Of a stretch of DNA of 64,000 nucleotides, positions 1 to 11,291 are shown in pieces. Positions within the stretch are counted from its first letter, which is position 1. Every line of letters starts with the position of its first letter. The notes under the pieces are model-generated. The model was not told the DNA's origin. It was given only the letters and a program-made list of their open reading frames with translations, and ran no database searches. This stretch comes from Cyprinodon diabolis (taxonomy: Eukaryota; Chordata; Actinopteri; Cyprinodontiformes; Cyprinodontidae), in contig CM060065.1 of the NCBI GenBank assembly GCA_030533445.1, forward strand, positions 8,202,474 through 8,266,473, given 5' to 3'. The translations under genes and the position numbers were made by a program.

Positions 1-109
1 TTGGGTGTGCTGTTGCCATGCCGATGGACAATGAACACCTCTAAATTTTTTTTTCCTACAAATCCTCTGTATTTAGCTCCAGTAGCTCATCTTCCATTCA
101 ACTCTGACT

Positions 110-165
110 GGCATCACCACAGCATAATGCTGCCACCACCATGTTTCACCATGGCAGTGCTGAGT
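110..165 (-). mobile_element. Tc1/mariner transposase remnant
   Basis: Read on the minus strand the stretch gives KHGGGSIMLWW, the conserved segment near the second catalytic Asp of Tc1-like transposases. Flanking bases to about 250 look like the same repeat but contain no intact frame. Confidence 0.45.
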
Positions 166-393
166 TGATAGTATTGTTCAATGTTAGTTTTTTTTTTTTT
201 TCACTCAGTTTTGGTTTCATCCAACCAGAACTCGCTGAAACACTGTTTTTTATATGGCTTCCAGCAAACTTCAAATTGAACTTCTTTTAGTAACCCTTTT
301 CTTCTTCCCACTAGTCCTGAAATGCCATCCTAATGTGATTTGTAAAGAAGCTAGAGAACATCTTATCATTTCCCTCTCTCCTTACGTATATGT

Positions 394-873
394 GTTTGCA
401 TTTAGAGTGACCTACGATGACGGCGGAAAGAAAGTGTGGATAAAAGTGCAACTGTGTGCAAGCATTGTCCAACACGTTTTGTTTAGGCTAACAGCAACAT
501 GTCATGCTGACCCCGAAATACTCCGTCAACAACCCCCGCTCCGCCCTGCTTTGAACGGCTGCTCAAAGCAAAGCCTACAGCCTCCACTGTGGCTCCCGTC
601 CGCTCCCCTGAGTCCCTTGGAGATGGTAGAGAGCATGCGCGAGATGATTAAATTCAAAGCAGCAAAACATACGGAAATGATCCAGGGTTTCCGCGGATCA
701 TTTAAAATAATTACAATCCATTATTTTTTGGGGGATTTTTTCATTAATTTCATAAATTTTTATGGGATTTCGGTGTAACAATCAACATATACCGAATCGA
801 ACCGAACCGAAAACCGTGACCACGAACCGTGAATCGAACCGAACCGTGGATTTTGTGAATCGTTCCACCCCTA
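394..873 (+). mobile_element. hAT-like element family A, 5'-truncated copy
   Basis: Aligns by eye with the copies at 7371-8136 and 32496-33201, starting inside the BED-finger region (RVTYDDGGKK) and ending with the shared terminus ccgttccacccctaa-type. The 5' terminal repeat is missing. The coding piece is out of frame after a one-base difference near gtgtggataaaag. Confidence 0.7.
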
Positions 874-962
874 ATATATGTGTGTATATATATGTATATA
901 TGTGTGTGTATATGTCTATATATGTAGATATATACATATATGTCTATATATGTGTGTATAGA

Positions 963-1015
<53 letters not shown>

Positions 1016-1036
1016 GTACATATGTATGTGTATAGC
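874..1036. repeat. TA/TG-rich microsatellite
   Basis: Alternating tatatg, tatata and (tg)n tracts begin directly at the 3' end of the preceding hAT fragment. Reading frames across it are low-complexity artefacts. Confidence 0.85.
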
Positions 1037-2404
1037 ATGATGCCGTTCTGCTATAGTTTCACAGCTCTCTTGTTATTATTTTAGTCTGACTTTGTATACC
1101 ATGAGTCATCCTCTGCAGCAGAACGAGAAAGTATGTAGCTTGGCTGCCAGAGATGTAAAATTTTCTTGGCATTTGTCCCAAAACAAACAAGCACACACAC
1201 ACACATTTCCTCTCTATCTCTATTTCTTTTTATATGCGTAGATGTGCCTGCTGACTTTAATTTTCTTCTGTTGTCTGTTTCTTCTCTCTCTCTCTTTTTT
1301 TTCTCTGCTCCAGAAAGAAATACATCAAGACGGATGTGTTATCTCTTATTTCTGTTTATCTTACTCTCCCCCACTCCCCGCCCCACCCCAAGCACAGGCC
1401 AGCTTTGTTGTTATTATCAGGCTGTATAAAGTATTCACTGTATGCCTAAAGATACCGGGTTTAACAGCAGAAGCAATGATTTGAACTTTGCATTTCACAT
1501 GCTAAATCTGCAACGAACTGAGGGTGCGTTTCCTTTGAAATCAGCAGGTATTGAACTGGGTCCATTTGCATAACCATATATGATTTCTGGGGCTGAAAAT
1601 GTCTCGGCTCTGATAAAAGCCTGATTGAATCTGGAGGAATGTGCTTCATATCTGGATAGCAGCTGCAGAGCGCCGTTCAAGAGAGCATGTGTGTTTTTCA
1701 TTACTGCTGTCACAATGCAAATTCGTCATTCCTCACCACGTTATTGGGTTTTTTTCATCGCTCCACGGTGCAAATAAAGTCATGTTTTCAGGAGCACTTA
1801 TTGAAATGTTGGAATTTCTAGATGTAATGATGAACATTAAATCTTATCTGAGACTGGAAGAGTTGCAGGGACAGAAAGTATTCACACACTAGAGCTTCCT
1901 CTTTCTGGCTTTGCAGCTTCAAACATGTAGCTGTAGTTAAAAGCAGCTTTTTTAGATTGAATCTGAGAACAAACCTAAACATTGACTTTTGCCACAGAAG
2001 GACACGTGTACAGTCTTTGGAATGGGAGGTTTTTGCGCTACTCTGCCACACATTCATTATAATCAACTCTGACCCTGCAAGACAAAAAAACCCAAAACAA
2101 AACACTCCCTCAGCATGATGGATCCACCACCATGTATCAGCTGGCTGATGTGTTTATATTAGAGCCAGTTGGATTTATTAAATCAATAGGTGACCCTTGA
2201 AAACGATGTCTTACATTTAGTTTGAGCTAATATCACCATGGCACATTGTGTTAGCTAGTTTTCACCTGCAGAGTTTTGTTAGCCGGTTAGACCAGGAAAG
2301 TAGAACATGTATGTTTTTAACATTGACATGCCAATGCTAGTATTTTATTTTTCTTATGTATGGCACCATTTAAGATAAACAGCCAAGTAAGAGAAAAACA
2401 ATAA

Positions 2405-3300
2405 TGCAGACAAAACTAAATGTATGCTTTTCACAGACCTTCGGAACAGGCCACTGAATGTACCTTCCATGATTACTCTTTATGGACGTGAAATACAGAT
2501 TGTTACAACTTATAAGTATCTTGGTATTGTCATTGATGACCACCTATCATTTAAGCCTCATGTTCACTGTCTAGTGACAAAGTTGAGACTAAAATTGGGT
2601 TTTTACTTTCGAAATAAGCTGTGCTTTTCTTTTAATGTAAAAAAAACGGTTGGTGGCATCCACTTCTTTAACTGTGCTGGACTATGGTGATATATTATAT
2701 ATGCATTCATCTGCTCAATGCCTGCAGATGATTGACGCAGCCTATCATGCATCATTGAGATTTCTTACTAATTGTAAAGCTTGCACCCATCGCTGTGAGC
2801 TGTATTCTCGTGTAGGGGGGTCTGCCTTGGCTACACAGAGGCTTTGTCATTGGTATATATTTATATATAAGGCTATTCTTGGTGTGCTTCCATCTTATTT
2901 ATGTTCACTTCTTATGAAAAAAGTACTGGTCATTACTCTCTCCATTCTCAGGCTGTTGTCTTGTTTTCTGTCCAACGTGTCATTACTGAGCTGGGTAAAA
3001 AGGCCTTTGCTTACTCTGCTCCCTTTACATGGAATTTGCTGCAAAATAACTTGAAACTTAGTAAATTGGTTCCTTTGAATACTTTTAAGCTGAGAATGAG
3101 ATGTTTTGAGTTGGGCTCCCTCACATGTCAATGTTTTAATTGAAATTTTATTGTGTGCATATTTGGCTTTTATGTGTGTGTCTTTGTACGTATGTAATGA
3201 TGTGATGTAATTTTGATGCCTATCTTGGTCAGGTCTCCCTTGCAAAAGAGATTTTTAATTTCAATGGGTATTACCTGGTTAAATAAAGGATAAATAAAAG
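2405..3300 (+). mobile_element. Non-LTR retrotransposon (LINE) 3' end with degenerate reverse-transcriptase C-terminus
   Basis: Three overlapping frames must be joined: KYLGIVIDDHLSFKPH and KLRLKLGFYFRNK (2424-2690), LDYGDILYMHSSAQCLQMID and ALRFLTNCKACTH (2650-3054), and YSLHSQ with TELGKKAFAYSAPFTWNLLQ (2901-3143). This is the C-terminal part of a reverse transcriptase of the kind common in fish L2/CR1-like LINEs. At least two frameshifts make it dead. The 3' end ctggttaaataaaggataaataaa plus an A/T-rich tail fits a LINE 3' terminus. Confidence 0.8.
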
Positions 3301-3403
3301 AATTAAATAAATAAGAACAAACCAAAACACAATGTATTTAACAAGAAATTGAAGTTAGTTAGTTAGTCAATTAGAGAGATTTAATACCTGCATTTTTAGA
3401 TGG

Positions 3404-4645
3404 CCTTTAAAGTCGTAGTGAAGTCATATTTAAACGTCAAATCATTCTGGCTTAGACATGTATATAAATGTACTCATTATCAGACCATATTGTCTCAAAA
3501 GTTAGAAAATTTCTATAAAACAAAAATCTTGTATTGAAATCAGTTGGGGGTTTTTTCTACGTTATTTTATGCAGGCCAGTTAGTTATACGTCAGCCTAAA
3601 CAACTAAATTCTACCAATCATATATCAACGGTCATCTGTCATCTTTCGGTCATAGCATCTTGATTCATATGTCGCAGCTAATATACGCAATGGTTAAAAT
3701 AAGAAATAGGAATCATTTCCTTTCCCATTGAGTTCCGTCCCCGCGTTCACAGGGATGGACGTCTGTGTCTTCAGCAGGCGTAGAGCTAACAGAACTGGCA
3801 GCGTTGCGAGGCAAGGGCTCAAACATGTACGGCTGGAAGCCTTCTACACCAAACCAAGCTTCTGCCGCCCTGGCGTCCTCTTCCACAACATCTTCGTCTC
3901 CTTTCCTCCTCTAAATAAAAAATGGATGATGGGGGAGACTCATCCACGACCTCCGACACTAAACTCTCCTCCTCTTGCATGTTTCCTCTGTCCATAGCGT
4001 TCCTAGACAGCGTCGTTTCTAAGTCACCAATTTAGTGCTACTTGGTCCCAATGGAATTTCCCATTGGGAACCTACTAGCACTAAGTTGCTAACTGGTTAG
4101 CAAAATGCTTACGAGGCACCGGCTACAACCAAATATGCTTGCGAACCTTCCGCCACAACAACCCCGCACCCTTGATAAATGACGAATCACATTCACTTTA
4201 TTCACTCGTGCAAAGTCGGGCACCACTGGGAGAATTCGGAAATGCAACTGTTGGAACAGCCGCTTTCCTGCGACTTTAAAGTTTTTTAACAGCGTTTTAA
4301 GCGATAGACCAACATAGAATAGTACATAATTATAAAGTGGACTTTTGTTTTTTTTTTCTAACAAATTAAACTCCGACAGCTGCTAAAGTCTCTGAATATA
4401 AAACTCTTTTGGGCTTCGGAAGACGCCTCATTAGTAAAAACGGAGAAGCTTAAAGCGGCTATGAATCCATTTGCATAGTAAACCTCTGACAAGGAGATGA
4501 TCAGGTCATATCAGGGCACAAACCCTTACAAAGCACTGCACTCTGATCACACCAATAAAGACTAAAACATGGTGGTGGCAGTATTGTCCTGTGGGGCTGT
4601 TTTGGCAGTTAAATGTGGAAGAGTTCAGGGGGAGTGAATGCAACG
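3404..4645 (+). mobile_element. Composite repeat copy 1: MITE-like unit inside a Tc1-like remnant
   Basis: A unit bounded by the inverted termini tttaaagtcgtag (3405-3417) and ctgcgactttaaa (4268-4280) is followed by Tc1-like sequence with KHGGGSIVLWGCFG near 4566-4610. The whole 1.24 kb is shared with 15490-16730. The minus strand of the unit encodes a degraded peptide discussed under copy 2. Confidence 0.65.
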
Positions 4646-4649
4646 GTTC

Positions 4650-6400
4650 GTACATCCATTTCCCTATGACTTCAAAGGAGGCCGCTCGGTCTGCTTCCTG
4701 CTTCGAGCTTAATTTTCAAAATAAAAGTTTTGCTGTAGTTTCATGTTCCATTGATTGACCACCTGTGTTAGAGAAAAGTGTTTCAAATCACAGGAACAAT
4801 AACAATAGGTAGAGTTTGGAGTTTGATTTTCAAACACAAAATATTAACTAGGAATATAGGAGCCAACAAATATAAAAGGATTCACCCAAAATAGTTCTTT
4901 GAGATATGAATGTTGACCTGTTAGAAATGAGCCGTCTTCCTTATGTCCCCACCCTTTTTATCCATTCTTTACTTTATTTATTCTTTTCTATAATTATGAC
5001 CCAACAAGAAAAATGTATATGTTCAGAAAGGTTCTCAGTTCCCGTCGCTTTAAAAGCAAAATGGCTAATTCAGATGGTAAAACTAGTACTGTCACCTTGA
5101 AACAGTGGTTCAATACATTTGTAGTCTATAGGACAGGTGTGTCCAAAGTATGACCCGAGGGCCCTTTGCAGCCCTCAGGATGATTTTGTGTGGCCCTCAA
5201 CTAGAGTTCAGGAGTGCAATAAGTTTGGTTTGCCAAACGAGTCTAAAAGAAAATGTTTAATGATGCGATGCTTCTGTCAATAGCAAATGTGAGGTGCTAC
5301 ATCATGCATTTACTGATTATCAGCCTTGATGTTTTTTTGTTTGCTTTTCTTAACTTTAGAGTAAATAGGACCACAAACATTCAGTGGCTTTCCCTAAAGA
5401 ACCAGTTGGTCCCTGTTTCTTCTTGGTAAGGAAAAAACACCCAGACAAAGTCAGACCAAGAATGAAAACTGGACTACTTTTTGGGATTTTATTTAGGGCA
5501 AACCGTGAAACCCTCCTTTTTATTCTCGTTAGTGTTGTTATGCTAGTAATTACAGATCACATTCTTCAACTAATTTGCTTGTTTTATTTGAATATCATGC
5601 ACATGGGCGGTTCTAGACTGGGGCCGACAGGGCCAGTGCGTCTGTAGCGGTGATCCTGAGCTCCACTTTGACCAGGACCACCTCTATAGATCTCAAAATC
5701 TGAAAAGATTTAAATATAAGTTGGCCAATTTTTCTGGAAGTTAGTGTCCCTTGATTTAAGGAGTGTTATGCAATCTTACTGGCTATATTAATAAAATATA
5801 ACTGGAGGTCATAGTTAACTAATTTATCATTCTAATAAAGGATAAGCAATCATGTGAATGTTAGTCCAACGATTATAATGATCGTTGGTTTAATTACCAG
5901 GTAACTCTCTTACCTGTGAGGCTGGATATCCAGCTCTGCTAAAGTCTGTTCTCTTCACCACCAGTGAATGTCAGTAACTTGGATTATAATTCCAAGTAGA
6001 GTTATTAATCATTAACCACCAAGAAAAATATTTTCTCTCTCTGTTCAGGTTGTTAATTTAAAAGGAAGTTGATTCAGCTCTTAGAAACGTTCAGTTACTG
6101 TTATGAAATACTCACAGACCATCAAAATTAAACTAGGGTGCATTTTTATTACCCTAATAACCCTTATCACTCTAATATTTTGCTTAATCAACTATGTGAA
6201 CAAACTACTGAAATAAACACTTGGTGGATAGAAGGACCAGTTAACGTTGATGGAAATCAATGAGACCTTGAGGTAAAGTCTTTGATAACATTCAGTTAAT
6301 TACCGTAGCTGGACTTTTGTGAGGCACTGAAAATGTCTGCTGTATCAGCAGTACAGATGATGTACAGTATATAGATGTGGTCTTTGGTAACATTCGAATC
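4650..6400. other. AT-rich intergenic or intronic stretch
   Basis: No gene seen. At 5135-5230 there is the left end of a hAT MITE-like repeat (caggtgtgtccaaagt, then gacccgagggcc) without a clear right end. Confidence 0.5.
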
Positions 6401-6404
6401 ATTT

Positions 6405-7023
6405 AAAGCCGGGCATACACTGTATGATTTTTTTTTTTTTTCAGTCGTTGCACGCAGCTGCAGCTCACACTATACGTCGAACTGGAGGGTTTCGTCGTGC
6501 AGTTTGGGTTCACGGGTCACGATGCATGTTTGACCTGACACTCTGATCTGATCTACCTACTCATACTGCACATCTAAAAACCACATCAGACTCAGCACCG
6601 GAGAGAGATCACACTACTGGGACTCATCTATCCGGAAGGCAAACCAGTAGAAGAGGAATATGAAGCTCATGAAATTTTGAAATTTTGTGCTGAATTCCCT
6701 AAAAAGAAAAAACGGCAACATATTTGGACAAATACATGGCTGGGCAATCGTGGCATCTTCTGTGTTTTCATCTGAGAGGAAGAAGAAGAGTCCATGTTTG
6801 CGCACTGAGCGATTTGCCCACGACGGTCGACTGAAAATCAAACATGTTTGATTTTCTCCCAATCGGAAGGTGGTCGTGAGAGACTGATTACCCCCTGTTC
6901 ACTACACGATGCATGACACACAATCAGGCTAAAATCAGGTCGATTGGAAAATTCTCGCATGACTGGAAAGTCACTCCGAAAATGAAAAAAGAAAAAAAAA
7001 ACACACAGTGTAAGCCCAGCTTA
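6405..7023. mobile_element. MITE with long terminal inverted repeats
   Basis: The left end ttaaagccgggcatacactg is mirrored at the right by cacagtgtaagcccagctta, about 20 bp with few mismatches. Both ends sit on TTAA, which suggests the TTAA-targeting superfamilies (piggyBac or Kolobok). No transposase remains. Confidence 0.6.
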
Positions 7024-7370
7024 AGTTTCACTTAATCCAACAATCAACAATTTCCAATAAAGAAAACATACTTGATGTGACAGCATTGAAATGTGGATGA
7101 AACCAAGTGATGATGTGAGGAGAAGAGCCTTCTGTTGTCAAGGTAACCAATAACTTGGTGGATAACAACAGCTAACGAGAATGTGGACCAGAAATCATGT
7201 GGCTGAAATTCCATTGAGTCTTAAACTAGCGGGCTCTCATAGTGGTGTGGGGGGAAAAAACCGAAGTAGTGATATATATCGTGATTTTCCGCTAAACTTT
7301 TTAGAATTCTTTTGCTCCTAATTAGGGCTGTCTGATTTAGCAAAAAAATCTAAATTGCGATTATTTTCAG

Positions 7371-8136
7371 TAGGGATGGGGCGATTTATGAAAACCGTCC
7401 GAACCGTTCGGTTCGACTGTTTCGGTTCGATTCACGTGTGTTTCGTTCGGTTCATGCGCTGCTCCTTTTTCTCATAGGCGAAGCGTTTACACTCCAGAGC
7501 AGAAGGTGGCAGTACTGCGACCAAAGCCAACCACCAGTAGTAAACAAGAAGAAGAAGAAGCGAAGCAGCGTAGCCTGGTGTAGCAGAAAAAATCAGTTGT
7601 TGTGGATAATTGTGTGGGTATGGCGAGTGGGAAAGAACAGGAGTTGGAAGACGCGCCAGCAGCACTTTATAGGTCTGCTGTATGGGAGCGCTTTGCATTT
7701 AGAGTGACCTACGATGACGGCGGAAAGAAAGTTGTGGATAAAAGTGCAACAGTGTGCAAGCATTGTGCAGCACGTTTTGTTTATACTAACAGCAACATGA
7801 CCAACATGTCATGCTAACCCCGAAATCCCTCATACTCTGTCAGCAACCCCCGCTGCGCTCCAGACCGGCTGCTTAAAGCAAAGCCTACAGCCTCCACTGT
7901 GGCTCCCGTCCGCTTCCTTGGAGATGGTAGAGGGCATGCGCAAGATGATGAAATTCAAAGCAGCAAAACATACGGAATAGATCCAGGGTTTCCGCAGATC
8001 ATTTAAAAGAATTACAATCCATTATTTTTTGGGGGATTTTTTTCATTAATTTCATAATTTTTTATGTGATTTCGGTGTAACAATCAATCAATCGAATCGA
8101 ACCGAACCGTGGATTTTGTGAACCGTTCCACCCCTA
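7371..8136 (+). mobile_element. hAT-like element family A, complete non-autonomous copy
   Basis: Starts tagggatggggcga and ends ccgttccacccct-a, matching the 32496-33201 copy in inverted orientation. It is flanked by attttcag (7363-7370) and attttcaa (8137-8144), an 8-bp target-site duplication with one mismatch, as expected of hAT. It interrupts an older repeat that starts near 7324 (agggctgtctgattt) and resumes at 8145. Confidence 0.8.
7620..7817 (+). pseudogene. Truncated BED zinc-finger transposase N-terminus (hAT)
   Basis: An ATG opens MASGKEQELEDAPAALYRSA, continues VTYDDGGKKVVDKSATVCKH and then the CxxC half of a BED finger (CKHC). It ends shortly after at NSNMTNMSC because of an internal deletion, so the His pair and the whole catalytic domain are missing. 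BED fingers bind DNA in hAT transposases and ZBED proteins. Confidence 0.7.
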
Positions 8137-8144
8137 ATTTTCAA

Positions 8145-9240
8145 CTGATATTGTGATTGCAATTTTATTTCGGCTTTCCTTTGCACTAACCACAAGCATG
8201 TAGAGGTTTTCTCCAGGGTATTAATTTTTTCATGACCTTTGAAAGCTTTGCTTGTCCAAAGTTTATTATTGCAAGACTTTCCTGTAATATTTGTTTGGAG
8301 AAGTGCTCCCCTCGACTTGCAGGCAATGAATAAAACAATGGGATAAAATGCGCTGCTTTCGCACCACGGCTCTAAAAGATGGCGCCGGGAAGCGTTTTGC
8401 AGTGTGGCGCAGTGGCTTTTTTGTTATAGAGGTGTTCAAGGTGGAAGACGCAGACTGACACAAAACCCAAACAACATGGCTACTAAAGCAACAACATACT
8501 GTACATTTAATTTTGATATCAGCTGGGTACAATATCACAATATATTGTAATATTGCAATATTGTGATAATATCATATCGTGAGCAAAGATTCATGCACCT
8601 ATTGTATCGCATCACCCTTGCCTATACTCAACCCAACCCCTCACAAGATGGCCGATCAACGGATGCACAAGCGGCTCACCATGTGGCTGACTGGCTGGAA
8701 GTGAACTGAACCCCTCTAACAAAGGACCTACAGCAACCACAGGGAGACAAGGAGATGGAAGAAGAGAAAAACACACAGCAAAACAAAATTTAGCAGCAAA
8801 AATGTCGGCTTTTACATTAAAACAAAATAAATGTTTGTCACAAAACAGCAGAATTGTTTGAAGGATCTCCTTTTGAATAAATCAATCAGCATTTAACTAC
8901 TACTTCTGTTTGCCCAGGCAGAAATACCTTAGAAATGTTGTACTCTGAAATGCACTGATGTTATCAAATTGAATTATTTTAGAGGAGTTTTTACTGCGTA
9001 ATACCAAATAATTTTCTTATGCACTGGAAAAACGATCTACAAATAAGTAAATATGGCTTAGATTTAGTGTATTTACCGTTAATTTGAGTAGGTAAACGTG
9101 ATAGTTTACTAATGGAATGAGTATTTCTACTCTTAAAATAAGATAATTAGATAAAATGCACTTGGTTACCCCTAACACATTTGTGTTTTCTTATTTTAAA
9201 TGTAAATTGTCTTGTTCCATTGGCAAAATGTGTCTTTTAC
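8145..9240. other. Older repeat flank and non-coding DNA
   Basis: At 8525-8585 a palindromic aatattgtgat/atcacaatatt-type stretch looks like a repeat terminus. No gene was seen in the rest. Confidence 0.4.
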
Positions 9241-9244
9241 AGGC

Positions 9245-9485
9245 TCATTTATACTTCGAAACTAGGTCGTCTGCGTAGGTGTCGCGGTGAACGCAGATAT
9301 GCCCCGCCCCCTCTGCAGACTCTCTGCTGCACCTCTCCAAAACTGTAGGTGGTCGGACAGGAGGCCTATGATCGGTCAAATCTACATCCGCTCTACATTG
9401 TTGAATAACATGGCGCAGACCACGCTTCAATATTGAGCATAAATCAAAAATACCTGCGTCATACCTGCAACAAGCTCAATGCGCC
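9245..9485 (-). mobile_element. hAT-like element family B, internal fragment
   Basis: On the minus strand it matches the interior of 61795-62290 (segments around gatttatgctcaatattgaagc and agtttcgaagtataaa). Only an internally deleted piece remains and neither terminus is present. Confidence 0.55.
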
Positions 9486-9963
9486 ACACTGCAGCGGGTA
9501 CCAAAACCAGCCCTCATCTCATCAATCCAAGAACAATTACACTTATTTTAAGAAAAAATTACTCATCTAGATATAGTTTTTTTTCCAGTGTGATGATAGG
9601 CGCCTGCAGAAAACTGTAACAGATTATTCCCTAAACTCAAGTTAATATATGAACTCTAAAGGTTATTTATAAGTTACAGTCAGCTTTGAGCTTCAGCCGT
9701 ACTAAAATAAAATCTGAGCTTTCATCTCTTAGATCAGGGATCTGCATCCTTGGCTTTGTGACTCACTTAATATATTAGACGTAGACTTCAGCTTTTAATG
9801 TCATTTTGTGCACAGAGGGTGCACCAAACGTGTACACTGTGTGTACAAATGAAAAGTTGGTGATGCAGAGTCTGACATGATTTGAAGTTTTCTCAAAGGA
9901 TTCAGCAGTCTGATGGAGTTGGGGAAGAACCTGTTTCTGAACCTGCTTGTCCTGCATTGAATG

Positions 9964-10530
9964 CTGCGAAGCTAGCCTCGTGAGACCATCCTGATCTCGC
10001 CAGCTTTCAAGGTTTCACTCGCAGATCAGTCTGGCTACTCTCCGTTGAAGAACATTTGGTGCCGTTCACCAAACGAAACGTCCAATCAGCGTTGGCTTTG
10101 AGGCGGGTTGAGGTGTGACACATCGAGAAGCGCGACAGTTCAGTCTAAAGAACATGGCGGCTTCAGGTGATGAAACTAGCGTTAGCGTGGCTATCGAGCA
10201 AGTTTTATCGGAATTACAGAGTATTTCTTCACTGAAAGAAGAGCAAAACACTGCTCTGGAGGCTTTTCTCAGAGGAAATATGTTTTTGGTCTTCTCCCGA
10301 CTGGTTTCGGCAAGAGTTTGATCTATCAATTGGCTCCTCTTCGTCGTCGCTGTGTTAGTACGTCATATGCTTCGTTGATCTGATTGGTTTATTTGGCCCG
10401 TCTATCACCAACATAGGCCAATCAGCTAACCAGTATTTTCGCCCCTTCCCAAAATTACTTCAACGCAAGGTTTCCAGATGGATATGCGGAGCAAATCCAT
10501 CTGGCGGAGTCAGGTTACTGCGATGCTCTC
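9964..10530 (+). mobile_element. Transposon-like fragment carrying a RecQ-like helicase N-terminus
   Basis: Flanking sequences such as ctagcctcgtgag and atctggcggagtcaggtta look like repeat ends surrounding the helicase fragment at 10154-10379. The exact borders were not resolved. Confidence 0.4.
10154..10379 (+). pseudogene. Broken RecQ-like DNA helicase fragment
   Basis: The frame from the ATG at 10154 gives SVAIEQVLSELQSISSLKEE and TALEAFLRGN. A change of frame near 10280 then gives LLPTGFGKSLIYQLAPLR. TGFGKS is the Walker A motif of RecQ-type superfamily-2 helicases, and the preceding region is the usual Q/0 motif area. The frame stops soon after, with no DEAH box or later motifs, so it is a dead fragment. 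Similar helicase-like genes travel in fish repeats; that placement is from memory. Confidence 0.6.
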
Positions 10531-10715
10531 TTTCCGTAGTTGTTTTATTTTATGTTTGTTATTCTTTTGTTCTGTTTCCTGCTGAAAAAGATGTCACTAC
10601 TTATGTGTTTACTTTATTGTTAATCAGGTGATAATAAACAATGAAAAATAATTATTTTAGCCTCCAAATCATTTTGGTGTCACAGTTTTGATCTTGATGG
10701 TTAAAAGGTTCAGAC

Positions 10716-11077
10716 TAGGGCTGCACTTAACAATTGTTACAAATCGATTAATCATGGGTGTTAATCGATTAGTAATCAGATTACTTAAAAAATATTTTTA
10801 ACGAAATCAAACCAGGTGTAACTAAAACTTTTCTACCCGAGGAGTTCTTGATGGAGCATATTGACAGACATAAAAGTTTTTTTAAAACCTCAAATACAAA
10901 ATGTTTATATATCCTTTTACAATTTTGGTATAATTCCTGCTCTAAGTGTGTCGCTCTGTCAGTAAAGGCATGTTTTACAGTCTCTATACTCCAGTTAAAG
11001 ATTAATCTGTTACTAAATTAGTTGCTGATTATTTCAAAAATGGATTAATCATGATTAATCCTATTGTTTCAGTCCTA
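10716..11077. mobile_element. hAT-type MITE
   Basis: Begins tagggctgcac and ends tttcagtccta, with internal attaatcg palindromes. It is flanked by gttcagac (10708-10715) and cttcagac (11078-11085), an 8-bp duplication with one mismatch. Confidence 0.7.
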
Positions 11078-11291
11078 CTTCAGACGCTGCTGCTCTTGTA
11101 TTTATGATACAATGATGATGTTGTCTACATTTGATTGGTTAATTGGTTGGAGGTTGGGTAGTCTGGGTTTCCTTCATAGGTAACTGATGTGAGCTTACTA
11201 CAAGCTAACAAGCTCAGCTAGTTCCAGCAGTACTTTAGAGGCCAATCTTAATTTCTGTTCTGCTTTTGATCGTTTTTTTATCAATTCCAGG

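Noticed and set aside
762..1040. Tyr/Val/Ile/Cys-rich open frame
   Set aside because: It is a translation of the TA/TG microsatellite and has no protein character.
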